Below, one piece after another: positions 1 through 5,995 of a stretch of 7,607 nucleotides of DNA (positions are counted from its first letter, which is position 1; each line of letters begins with the position of its first letter). Made by a program: the position numbers and the translations under genes. The DNA lies in contig DXGW01000148.1 in the NCBI GenBank assembly GCA_019113665.1, forward strand, positions 1-7,607, read 5' to 3'. The notes under the pieces are model-generated. The model had not been told where the DNA came from and searched no databases. It saw nothing but the letters and a program-made list of their open reading frames with translations. The stretch comes from Candidatus Alistipes excrementipullorum (GTDB taxonomy: Bacteria > Bacteroidota > Bacteroidia > Bacteroidales > Rikenellaceae).

Positions 1-31
1 CCCGTTGTCTTATTGTATCCGCGAAACTCAT
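1..31 (-). CDS. Possible start of a further minus-strand gene, cut by the window edge
   Basis: An ATG at 29-31 opens a minus-strand frame reading MSFADTIRQR to the window edge. Only ten codons are visible, so no family can be assigned. Two things support it. It lies just past the terminator of the acetyltransferase gene. A weak promoter-like pair sits at 50-81, which would give a leader of about 14 bases, similar to the other genes here. The plus-strand frames over this stretch show nothing recognisable. It could equally be non-coding. Confidence 0.2.
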   Translation of the reverse strand, partial: MSFADTIRQR

Positions 32-49
32 TCTTACGGAGAGTACCAC

Positions 50-81
50 CAAGCGTATAATGTTTCCACCATAAAAAACAA
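50..81 (-). promoter_or_regulatory. Weak candidate promoter for the gene running off the left edge
   Basis: On the minus strand, TTG (79-81) is followed after 21 bases by TACGCTTG (50-57). This is one mismatch from the Bacteroidota -7 consensus TAnnTTTG. The TTG falls inside the T-run of the upstream terminator, which lowers confidence. Its main support is its position before the possible ATG at 29-31. Confidence 0.22.
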
Positions 82-103
82 GGCCGGAGTCAAATCTCCA
101 GCC
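73..103 (-). terminator. Intrinsic terminator of the GNAT gene, overlapping its stop codon
   Basis: On the minus strand GGCTGGAG (96-103) pairs with CTCCGGCC (82-89), giving eight pairs of which one is G-U. The 6-base loop is ATTTGA (90-95), and the stem is followed at once by TTGTTTTTT (73-81). The stop codon TGA (90-92) lies in the loop, so the last codons of the gene form one arm of the stem. On the plus strand the wobble becomes an A-C mismatch and no T-run follows, so it acts for the minus strand only. Confidence 0.85.
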
Positions 104-584
104 CCATGATGTAGTCGTTCATGAAGTAGCCGTTGCCTATCGGGAAATCGCCCTCGCGCAGGCGGCGCATGCCCTTGTGTTCATAGAAGCCGAGAGCCTT
201 GTTGAACCGGTTGACATTTAGTTCGATCCGGCAATGGCCCGGGTGCATCTCCTTTACCCGTTTAACTGCCTCGTCAAAAAGAGTACCTCCGACTTTCCGC
301 CCCTGGAATTCGGGGACTACGTATATCTTGTGCAAATGGAACAGGTCGGCTCCCTGTTGCTGTATTGAGACATATCCGCACGGCTCACCGTCATAAAATG
401 CAATAAAATAGCGGTGCCCGTCATCGAACTGGCTGCGGACAGCATCGGCCGAATACATCATCTCCATCATATAGGAGATCTGTTCCCGGGTCAATATACT
501 GGCATATGTTGCGGGGAAGGACTTCTGCGCCATGGCGCGTATCAGTTCGCAATCCTCATATGATGCCTCTCTCAATGTTATCAT
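90..584 (-). CDS. GNAT family N-acetyltransferase
   Basis: This is a 164-residue, single-domain acetyltransferase of the GNAT fold, which moves an acetyl group from acetyl-CoA to an amine; it is probably cytoplasmic. The central strand and acetyl-CoA loop are seen at HKIYVVPEFQGRKVGG (residues 85-100). The loop follows the Q/R-x-x-G-x-G pattern, but the first glycine is Lys97. The late family signature LNVNRFNKALGFYEHKGM spans 122-139, with Asn128, Phe133 and Tyr134. The N-terminal stretch QISYMMEMMYS (35-45) resembles small-amine or PaiA-like acetyltransferases, but that is a resemblance and the substrate is unknown. The ATG at 582-584 lies about 20 bases below a clear promoter. No Shine-Dalgarno is seen. 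The gene is a single unit with its own promoter and a terminator that overlaps its end. Confidence 0.9.
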   Translation of the reverse strand: MITLREASYEDCELIRAMAQKSFPATYASILTREQISYMMEMMYSADAVRSQFDDGHRYFIAFYDGEPCGYVSIQQQGADLFHLHKIYVVPEFQGRKVGGTLFDEAVKRVKEMHPGHCRIELNVNRFNKALGFYEHKGMRRLREGDFPIGNGYFMNDYIMGLEI

Positions 585-606
585 TATCCAAATTGCCGTT
601 TGGTTG

Positions 607-637
607 CAAAGATACCCGTTTTTTCAATCTGCAGCAA
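607..637 (-). promoter_or_regulatory. Bacteroidota-type promoter of the GNAT gene
   Basis: On the minus strand, TTG (635-637) is followed after 20 bases by TATCTTTG (607-614), an exact match to TAnnTTTG. Transcription should begin near 602, leaving a leader of about 18 bases. That leader holds a small inverted repeat, CCAAA/TTTGG (588-603), just before the ATG. The -33 element abuts the T-run of the rpsA terminator, so one unit ends where the next begins. Confidence 0.75.
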
Positions 638-675
638 CAGAAAAGAGGGTGCACCTTTACGGTAATCACCCTCTT
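637..675 (-). terminator. Probable intrinsic terminator of rpsA
   Basis: On the minus strand AAGAGGGTG (667-675) pairs perfectly with CACCCTCTT (643-651) over nine bases. The 15-base loop can form a further inner ACC/GGT pairing. The stem runs straight into a T-rich stretch, TTTTCTGT. It lies about 50 bases past the rpsA stop. The loop is longer than in a textbook terminator, so efficiency is uncertain. Confidence 0.7.
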
Positions 676-691
676 CCGAACATATACGGTG

Positions 692-709
692 ACCGCATTT
701 CAATGCGGT
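692..709 (-). other. Perfect 7-bp hairpin in the rpsA 3' untranslated region
   Basis: ACCGCAT (703-709 read on the minus strand) and ATGCGGT (692-698) form a perfect seven-pair stem with a UGAA loop, 17 bases past the rpsA stop. No T-run follows, so it is not itself a terminator. It lies upstream of the terminator stem at 643-675 and might protect the mRNA 3' end. The role is inference. Confidence 0.45.
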
Positions 710-726
710 TCCGTCATATTGGAGTA

Positions 727-2547
727 CTACTCCTCTTTCTTTGCCTTCTTGGGAGCTGCAGCGCTCTCCTCCATGGCGGCCTTCAGCTCTGCCAGACCTG
801 CGATGTCACCGAGCGTGGTCTTCTCAACCGAAGCGTTGAGTTTCTTGACACTCGACTTCGTAGCCTCTGCAGCGGCCTTCTTCTCAGCCTTCTCGGCAGC
901 AACCTCGGCCTTCTTGGCCTCCTCGAACAGACGTGTGTGCGAGAGAGTGATGCGCTTCGAAGCCTTCGAGAACTCGATAACCTTGAATTCGGCCTTGTCA
1001 CCGAGTTTCAACGAGGTACCGTCCTCCTTTACGAGCTGCTTGGCAGGAGCGAAGCCCTCGACATTCTCGCCGAGAGATACGATGGCACCCTTGTCAGTCA
1101 TCTCGGTAATGGTACCCTCGTGAACGCTGTCTACGTAGAACTGCTTCTCGAACTCGTTCCAGGGGTTCTCCTCAAGCTGCTTGTGGCCGAGGCTCAGACG
1201 GCGGTTCTCCTTGTCGATCTCGAGAACCATAACCTCGATGTCGGCACCGATCGAAGTGAACTCTCCGGGGTGCTTGATCTTCTTGGTCCACGACAGATCC
1301 GAAATGTGGATCAGGCCGTCGATACCCTCCTCGATCTCAACGAATACGCCGAAGTTGGTGAAGTTGCGAACCTTTGCCATGCATTTCGTACCTACGGGGT
1401 ACTTGGTCTCGATGTTCTCCCACGGATCAGCCGTAAGCTGCTTGATGCCGAGCGACATCTTGCGCTCCTCACGGTCGAGAGTCAGGATAACGGCCTCAAC
1501 CTCGTCGCCGACCTTCAGGAAATCCTGAGCCGAACGCAGGTGCTGGCTCCACGACATCTCCGATACGTGGATAAGGCCCTCTACACCCGGAGCGATCTCG
1601 ACGAACGCACCGTAATCGGCCATAACGACAACCTTGCCCTTAACCTTGTCACCAACCTTGAGGTTGGGATCGAGAGCCTCCCACGGATGGGGAACGAGCT
1701 GCTTCAGACCCAAAGCAATACGCTTCTTGGCCTCGTCGAAGTCGAGGATAACGACCTTGATTTTCTCGTCGAGCGAAACGATCTCCTCGGGGTGGTTTAC
1801 GCGACCCCACGAAAGGTCGGTGATGTGAATGAGACCGTCCACACCGCCCAGGTCGACGAATACTCCGTACGAAGTGATATTCTTGACCGTACCTTCGAGG
1901 ATCTGACCCTTCTCGAGCTTGGACATGATGACCTGCTTCTGAGCTTCGAGCTCGGCCTCGATGAGAACCTTGTGCGAAACCACAACGTTGCGGAACTCCT
2001 GGTTGATCTTGACAACCTTGAACTCCATGGTCTTGTCAACATATACATCGTAGTCGCGAATCGGTTTCACGTCGATCTGCGAACCGGGGAGGAACGCCTC
2101 GATACCGAATACGTCCACGATCATACCGCCCTTGGTACGGCATTTTACATAACCCTTGATTACCTCGTCCTTCTCGAGAGCCTCGTTCACACGATCCCAG
2201 CTCTTGAGCTGACGGGCTTTCTTGTGCGAAAGCGCGAGCTGACCCGACTTGTCCTCGACAGACTCGACATAAACCTCGACCTTGTCGCCGACCTTGAGCT
2301 CCGAGTTGTAGCGGAACTCCGATACGGGAATCATACCCTCGCTCTTGTAGCCGATGTTCACGACGACTTCGCGCTTGTTGATTTCGGTTACCGTACCCTC
2401 GACAACCTCACCTACGGCAATGTTCGACATTGTCTTGTCATAAGCCTCGCTGATCTGCTCCTTCGACTGATCATAGAGGTTCGACTCGCTCTCAAACGCG
2501 TTCCAATCGAAATCCTCGTTGGCTACTGTTTTCTTTACTTCTTCCAT
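727..2547 (-). CDS. rpsA: 30S ribosomal protein S1
   Basis: The 606-residue protein S1 binds mRNA on the small ribosomal subunit and helps start translation, above all on messages without a strong Shine-Dalgarno. Six S1 (OB-fold) domains lie at about 45-108, 126-192, 213-284, 298-371, 385-458 and 471-540. Domains 3 to 5 are the most alike, with signatures such as DGLIHITDLSW (237-247), EGLIHVSEMSW (323-333) and DGLIHISDLSW (410-420), and each ends in an LGxKQL motif. The acidic, aromatic N-terminus FDWNAFES (13-20) fits Bacteroidota S1. After domain 6 comes an Ala/Lys/Glu-rich, probably disordered tail (541-570), then a short helix-like segment TLGDIAGLAELKAAMEE (578-594). E. coli S1 is about 557 residues, so the extra length is in the tail. 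The ATG (2545-2547) has no Shine-Dalgarno but an A/T-rich leader. The gene stands alone between its own promoter and terminator. Confidence 0.97.
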   Translation of the reverse strand: MEEVKKTVANEDFDWNAFESESNLYDQSKEQISEAYDKTMSNIAVGEVVEGTVTEINKREVVVNIGYKSEGMIPVSEFRYNSELKVGDKVEVYVESVEDKSGQLALSHKKARQLKSWDRVNEALEKDEVIKGYVKCRTKGGMIVDVFGIEAFLPGSQIDVKPIRDYDVYVDKTMEFKVVKINQEFRNVVVSHKVLIEAELEAQKQVIMSKLEKGQILEGTVKNITSYGVFVDLGGVDGLIHITDLSWGRVNHPEEIVSLDEKIKVVILDFDEAKKRIALGLKQLVPHPWEALDPNLKVGDKVKGKVVVMADYGAFVEIAPGVEGLIHVSEMSWSQHLRSAQDFLKVGDEVEAVILTLDREERKMSLGIKQLTADPWENIETKYPVGTKCMAKVRNFTNFGVFVEIEEGIDGLIHISDLSWTKKIKHPGEFTSIGADIEVMVLEIDKENRRLSLGHKQLEENPWNEFEKQFYVDSVHEGTITEMTDKGAIVSLGENVEGFAPAKQLVKEDGTSLKLGDKAEFKVIEFSKASKRITLSHTRLFEEAKKAEVAAEKAEKKAAAEATKSSVKKLNASVEKTTLGDIAGLAELKAAMEESAAAPKKAKKEE

Positions 2548-2605
2548 GTTGGAATTTGAATTTGCGATACAATCGCTCGTTAAAAAGTTAATAATAAGTT
2601 ATTTA

Positions 2606-2642
2606 CAGTCCTCACGCGCGTACTACCCGCGCACAAGGACTG
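2606..2642 (-). promoter_or_regulatory. Strand-specific hairpin in the rpsA 5' leader
   Basis: On the minus strand CAGTCCTTGTGCGCG (2628-2642) pairs with CGCGCGTGAGGACTG (2606-2620) over all 15 positions: 12 Watson-Crick pairs and three successive G-U wobbles, around the loop GGTAGTA. In the plus-strand sequence those three positions are C-A mismatches, so the full stem exists only in the rpsA sense RNA. No T-run follows, so it is not a terminator. It starts directly next to the -7 element. Transcription from that promoter would therefore begin a few bases inside the first arm and leave about 9 to 12 pairs at the very 5' end. A role in mRNA stability or S1 self-control is inference. Confidence 0.65.
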
Positions 2643-2672
2643 CAAAGTTACGAAAGTTTCGGCAATATGCAA
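2643..2672 (-). promoter_or_regulatory. Bacteroidota-type promoter of rpsA
   Basis: On the minus strand TTG (2670-2672) is followed after 19 bases by TAACTTTG (2643-2650), matching the -33 / TAnnTTTG consensus. The start of transcription is expected near 2636-2639, giving a leader of about 90 bases. This is long compared with the other genes here, and it contains the hairpin at 2606-2642 and a smaller one at 2564-2576 (GCGAT/ATCGC with a 3-base loop). Confidence 0.8.
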
Positions 2673-2718
2673 GCATGAAGGCGAGTTTTTTACACGGCCA
2701 ATCAGCACGTTACGGCAG

Positions 2719-2759
2719 AAAAGAAGTGTGACGCCGGCCGATGTTCGGGCCGGCGTCAC
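2719..2759 (-). terminator. Intrinsic terminator of the 5'-nucleotidase-type gene
   Basis: GTGACGCCGGCC (2728-2739) and GGCCGGCGTCAC (2748-2759) form a perfect 12-bp GC-rich stem with an 8-base loop. On the minus strand it is followed by a T-rich run (2719-2726, CTTCTTTT). It lies 24 bases past the stop of the phosphoesterase gene. On the plus strand no T-run follows and no plus gene precedes it. Confidence 0.85.
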
Positions 2760-2783
2760 GCAATTCAGCGGCATGCGACATAA

Positions 2784-4217
2784 TCAGCGCCTGGCGACAT
2801 GCTGTTTCGGGGTATTCGAGAAGCGCACCGGCGAGTGTGTGCGGAAATACTCTATACCCAGATCGAGAACCTTCATATCCTCGTGCGGCTCGATATCGAC
2901 AGCCTCTATGCCGTCATATTTGTCGGCTATGTAGTTGCACATGGCCACCTTGTAGAGACGGCCGGGACGGAGCTTCGGGAATGTCACGTCTACGGCCTCG
3001 CCGCGGTCGTCCACCCAGATAGTATAGGGCGTCGTCGAGAAGAGATCAACACGGTGAGACTCCTTGGCATTGCCCGTATCGTTGTATTTGGTGATGATCA
3101 TGTGCCGCATCTGCTCTGGCGTCATCTTCATGGTCGTCACCGTCGAGAAGAAGGGTTCGAGATCGAAGAGCTGCGCACGGCTTATGCTGTCGGCCGCAAG
3201 TTCCGTAAGGCGTATGCCACCGTAATGGTAGAATCCGACGTCGGAGCCAGTGGCGCGTGCGATTATCGATGTCTGCATGTCGGCAAGACCTACACGGTCG
3301 AGCGGTACGGCGTTGTATCCCACCTTCTCGTGCAGGTGAGGGTCGGCCATGATTTCGTCCACCATCTCCTGGAAATCATCGTCGGCCTCATACCCGTCGA
3401 GCATAACGTTCTCGTATTCGATGCTGCGTATGTCAAGCCCGCGCATGGTGATCTTCGTGGCGCCGACGGCTATCAAAGACTTGCGCGTCTGGCCGATGAC
3501 GGTATTGCGCACGACGGTATCGGCCAGCACATGGGTATGGCCGCTGATTATAAGGTCATAGTCGTCCGTACGGCCGGCGAGTTCGAGATCCTTGTCGTAG
3601 CCCATGTGCGAAACCAGAACCATAATGTCGCACTTGCGTTTTATCGCGGCAGCCTCGTCGATGGCGGACTGCTGCGGGTCGGGGAAGCGCAAACCTTCGA
3701 AACAGCTGTGATTGCCGTCGGGGTGGCCGTTGTCGTAGTTGGTCACGACACCCACAAAGCCTATCTTCACTCCATCGGCCTCAACAATGGTCGATGGCGC
3801 TACATACGGGAACGTTCCGTCCTCGCTCTCAATATTGGCGCATACAAGCCTGAAACCATATTCGGGAAGCATTCGGGCAAGGAACTCCTTGCCTCCGTCG
3901 AACTCGTGGTTGCCAAATGTACCCACATCGTAACGGAGCTCGTTCATCAGGTCTATGATGGGTTTGCGCGGTTCGGGCGCCAGGTCTACAAAGGCATTGC
4001 CGGTCCAGCGGTCACCCGCATCGACCAGCACCACCGTGGCCGTATCGCGGCACTCCTCGACGGCCTCGGCCAGTCGCGGGAAGTTTTCAATGGCGGCATG
4101 CATGTCGTTCGTCGACAGGATTACGATCTGGTGCCGTTCCACATATCTGTGGTAGAACGCTACTGCCGCCGGGGTAAGCAGCAGTACGAAGCACAGGACA
4201 TATAGTGTCTTCTTCAT
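2784..4217 (-). CDS. Exported two-domain 5'-nucleotidase / metallophosphoesterase
   Basis: This 477-residue protein belongs to the UshA-like 5'-nucleotidase family, which removes phosphate from nucleotides or related esters outside the cytoplasm. Residues 1-20 form a Sec-type signal peptide (basic MKK, a hydrophobic stretch, then AVA). The metal site of the N-terminal domain is complete: NDMH (37-40), GD (68-69), GNHEFD (102-107), SH (203-204) and GHTH (226-229). The C-terminal substrate domain shows GGIR (333-336), PFFS (355-358, where UshA has PFGN) and Tyr429 with Asp435. The last two have the same spacing as UshA Phe498 and Asp504, the nucleotide-binding aromatic and aspartate. The exact substrate is open: a nucleotide, sugar nucleotide or cyclic nucleotide are all possible. 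The start is the ATG at 4215-4217; an upstream in-frame TTG at 4241 falls inside the promoter. It has its own promoter and terminator and is divergent from the nucleoside kinase. Confidence 0.9.
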   Translation of the reverse strand: MKKTLYVLCFVLLLTPAAVAFYHRYVERHQIVILSTNDMHAAIENFPRLAEAVEECRDTATVVLVDAGDRWTGNAFVDLAPEPRKPIIDLMNELRYDVGTFGNHEFDGGKEFLARMLPEYGFRLVCANIESEDGTFPYVAPSTIVEADGVKIGFVGVVTNYDNGHPDGNHSCFEGLRFPDPQQSAIDEAAAIKRKCDIMVLVSHMGYDKDLELAGRTDDYDLIISGHTHVLADTVVRNTVIGQTRKSLIAVGATKITMRGLDIRSIEYENVMLDGYEADDDFQEMVDEIMADPHLHEKVGYNAVPLDRVGLADMQTSIIARATGSDVGFYHYGGIRLTELAADSISRAQLFDLEPFFSTVTTMKMTPEQMRHMIITKYNDTGNAKESHRVDLFSTTPYTIWVDDRGEAVDVTFPKLRPGRLYKVAMCNYIADKYDGIEAVDIEPHEDMKVLDLGIEYFRTHSPVRFSNTPKQHVARR

Positions 4218-4293
4218 ACAAAAAATATTACAGCGTGTCAAAGTTACGAAATTATCACTATCTTTACAAAGTTATTTTGCATCGGATAACAAA
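4218..4293. promoter_or_regulatory. Divergent intergenic region between nucleotidase and kinase
   Basis: This 76-base AT-rich gap must serve both directions. The minus-strand promoter is clear. On the plus strand the only -7-like candidates are TATCTTTA (4259-4266) and TTATTTTG (4272-4279). Each is one mismatch from consensus and neither has a TTG at the right distance. The octamer CAAAGTTA occurs twice, at 4239-4246 and 4267-4274. An inverted repeat GTTAT/ATAAC (4271-4275 and 4286-4290) lies just before the kinase GTG and might be an operator or a weak mRNA hairpin. Confidence 0.6.
4239..4270 (-). promoter_or_regulatory. Bacteroidota-type promoter of the 5'-nucleotidase-type gene
   Basis: On the minus strand TTTG (4267-4270) is followed after 20 bases by TAACTTTG (4239-4246), a full match to the -33 and -7 consensus. 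The predicted leader is about 16 bases. The -7 element and its upstream flank (TTTCGTAACTTTG on the minus strand) are identical over 13 bases to the rpsA promoter at 2643-2655. Confidence 0.82.
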
Positions 4294-5961
4294 GTGGAAA
4301 AGATAAGAATCATTTGCGAAAATACCGGGTCGTCCATTGACACCGAGATGGGTACGTCGCTGCTCGACATCGTGAAGGGACTCGGAGCAGGTGGGAAGTA
4401 TCCTTTTTTGGCAGCGTACGTCAACAACCGTATCAAGGAATTGAACTACAGGGTCTACACGCCCGTAACCGTCCGTTTCATAGACATAACCCACTTCGAG
4501 GGATACCGCGTGTACCAGCGCACGGCATCGTTCATCATGCAGGCGGCCGTAAGGGAGGTATGCCCCGGCCACCGTTTCTACATACGCCACTCTCTCGGAG
4601 ACGGTTTCTATTGCGAGATCGAGGGGGAGCGTGAAATCTCACAGGCACGTTGCGACGAGATAGCGGCCGCGGCACGCCGCATAGTCGCCGACAACCTCAC
4701 CATAACCCGCCGCAAGGTCCTTACGACCGAAGCACGCGAGATATACGAGCGGCTGGGATTCGACGACAAGACCGTACTGCTCGAGACACGGCCGCGCCTC
4801 TACAGCGAGTTATACACCATGGGCGACATCGCCGGATATTTCTACGGGGCGCTCGCGCCATCGACGGGATACGTCGAGGCCTTCGACATACTTCCCTATT
4901 ACAACGGTTTCTACCTCGCGCTGCCCAAACGTTCGGACATCTCGAAGATAGACACGGCCATACACCTCGACAAGATGTTCGACATCTTCCACGAATACCA
5001 GACGTGGGTCAACATCATGGGGGTCCCCACCGTCGGCAGTCTCAACGAGAAGGTTCTGGGAGGCGACGCAAGCGAGCTGATAAAGATAGCCGAAGCTTTC
5101 CACGAAAAGCAGTTGGGACAGATAGCCGACACCATAGCCGGGGCCAACTCTTCACGCGGCGTCCGCATGGTCCTGATTTCGGGCCCGTCATCGAGCGGCA
5201 AGACTACATTCGCCAAACGTCTGGGCGTACAGCTGCGTGTACTGGGACTCAACCCCGTACTCATATCGCTGGACGACTACTTCGTCGAGCGCGAGAAGAC
5301 GCCGCGCGACGAAAAGGGCGACTACGACTATGAAGCCCTCGAGGCCATAGACCTGGCACAACTCAACGAGCACCTCAAGCGCCTTGCCGCCGGCGAGAGC
5401 GTGGCCATTCCGCGCTACGACTTCATCACGGGCAAGCGCCAGTGGCACGAGAACCCGCTGCAGCTCGACGAGCGCTCGATACTCATCATGGAGGGTATCC
5501 ACGGCCTCAACCCGCGCCTCACGCCGAGTATTCCCGACAAGTTGAAATTCAAGATCTACATATCGTGTTTCACCTCGGTGGCCATGGACAACCTCTCGCG
5601 CATACCGACGACCGACAACCGCCTGCTGCGCCGCATAACACGCGACTATGCCACACGCGGAAGCAACGCCTACGCCACGATAGCCCGCTGGGGCAGCGTC
5701 CGCCGCGGCGAGGAGAAACACATATTCCCCTATCAGGAGAATGCCGACGTCATGTTCAACTCGTCGCTCTTCTACGAGATCTCGGTACTGCGCCCGTTCG
5801 TCGAGCCCATACTCCGCGAGGTTCCCGACACCGTGCCCGAATACGGCGAGGCGAGCCGTCTGCTCAAGTTCCTCGACAACTTCACGCCGGTAAAGCCCGA
5901 CGAGATCCCGCCGACATCTCTGCTCCGCGAGTTCATCGGCGGCAGCAGTTTCAAATATTGA
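4294..5961 (+). CDS. Nucleoside (uridine-type) kinase with ThrRS-like N-terminal half
   Basis: The 555-residue cytoplasmic kinase most likely phosphorylates a nucleoside such as uridine. The C-terminal half is a uridine kinase / phosphoribulokinase domain: P-loop GPSSSGKT (297-304), DDYF (327-330), RYDF (374-377), LIMEGIHGLNP (397-407) and an Arg-rich lid RRITRDYATRG (446-456). The N-terminal half resembles threonyl-tRNA synthetase: a TGS-like domain at about 1-65, then an editing-domain-like region at about 70-215 with GDGFYCEIEG (102-111) and APSTGYVEAF (188-197). The four residues matching the E. coli ThrRS editing site (His73, His77, Cys182, His186) are Arg76, Phe80, Phe183 and Leu187, so editing is not expected. 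It starts at GTG (4294-4296), as no in-frame ATG lies close upstream; there is no Shine-Dalgarno. gcvP follows after 34 bases with no visible promoter, so the two are probably co-transcribed. The substrate is inferred from the family. Confidence 0.88.
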   Translation: MEKIRIICENTGSSIDTEMGTSLLDIVKGLGAGGKYPFLAAYVNNRIKELNYRVYTPVTVRFIDITHFEGYRVYQRTASFIMQAAVREVCPGHRFYIRHSLGDGFYCEIEGEREISQARCDEIAAAARRIVADNLTITRRKVLTTEAREIYERLGFDDKTVLLETRPRLYSELYTMGDIAGYFYGALAPSTGYVEAFDILPYYNGFYLALPKRSDISKIDTAIHLDKMFDIFHEYQTWVNIMGVPTVGSLNEKVLGGDASELIKIAEAFHEKQLGQIADTIAGANSSRGVRMVLISGPSSSGKTTFAKRLGVQLRVLGLNPVLISLDDYFVEREKTPRDEKGDYDYEALEAIDLAQLNEHLKRLAAGESVAIPRYDFITGKRQWHENPLQLDERSILIMEGIHGLNPRLTPSIPDKLKFKIYISCFTSVAMDNLSRIPTTDNRLLRRITRDYATRGSNAYATIARWGSVRRGEEKHIFPYQENADVMFNSSLFYEISVLRPFVEPILREVPDTVPEYGEASRLLKFLDNFTPVKPDEIPPTSLLREFIGGSSFKY

Positions 5962-5995
5962 ACCGGAAACAAACTACAAAACAAACTCACAGGAT

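Noticed and set aside
532..2559. A 675-codon open frame on the plus strand, antisense to the whole of rpsA
   Set aside because: It mirrors rpsA codon bias. The product is a Leu/Asp/Val/Arg-rich sequence with no family signal, and the opposite strand is clearly S1.
2583..2590. A second rpsA -7 element, TAACTTTT, on the minus strand
   Set aside because: It misses the final G of the consensus and has no TTG at the required distance.
2728..2759. The 12-bp perfect palindrome read as an operator or mobile-element end
   Set aside because: Its position after a stop codon and the T-rich run on one strand fit a terminator. There are no target-site repeats or transposase.
2799..4205. A 468-codon plus-strand open frame antisense to the phosphoesterase gene
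   Set aside because: It is a shadow of a GC-rich gene that has complete metal-site motifs. There is no promoter or start context, and the sequence is of unlikely composition.
4218..4241. A longer nucleotidase starting at the in-frame TTG at 4239-4241
   Set aside because: That TTG is part of the -7 promoter element, upstream of the expected transcript start. The ATG at 4215-4217 gives a normal signal peptide.
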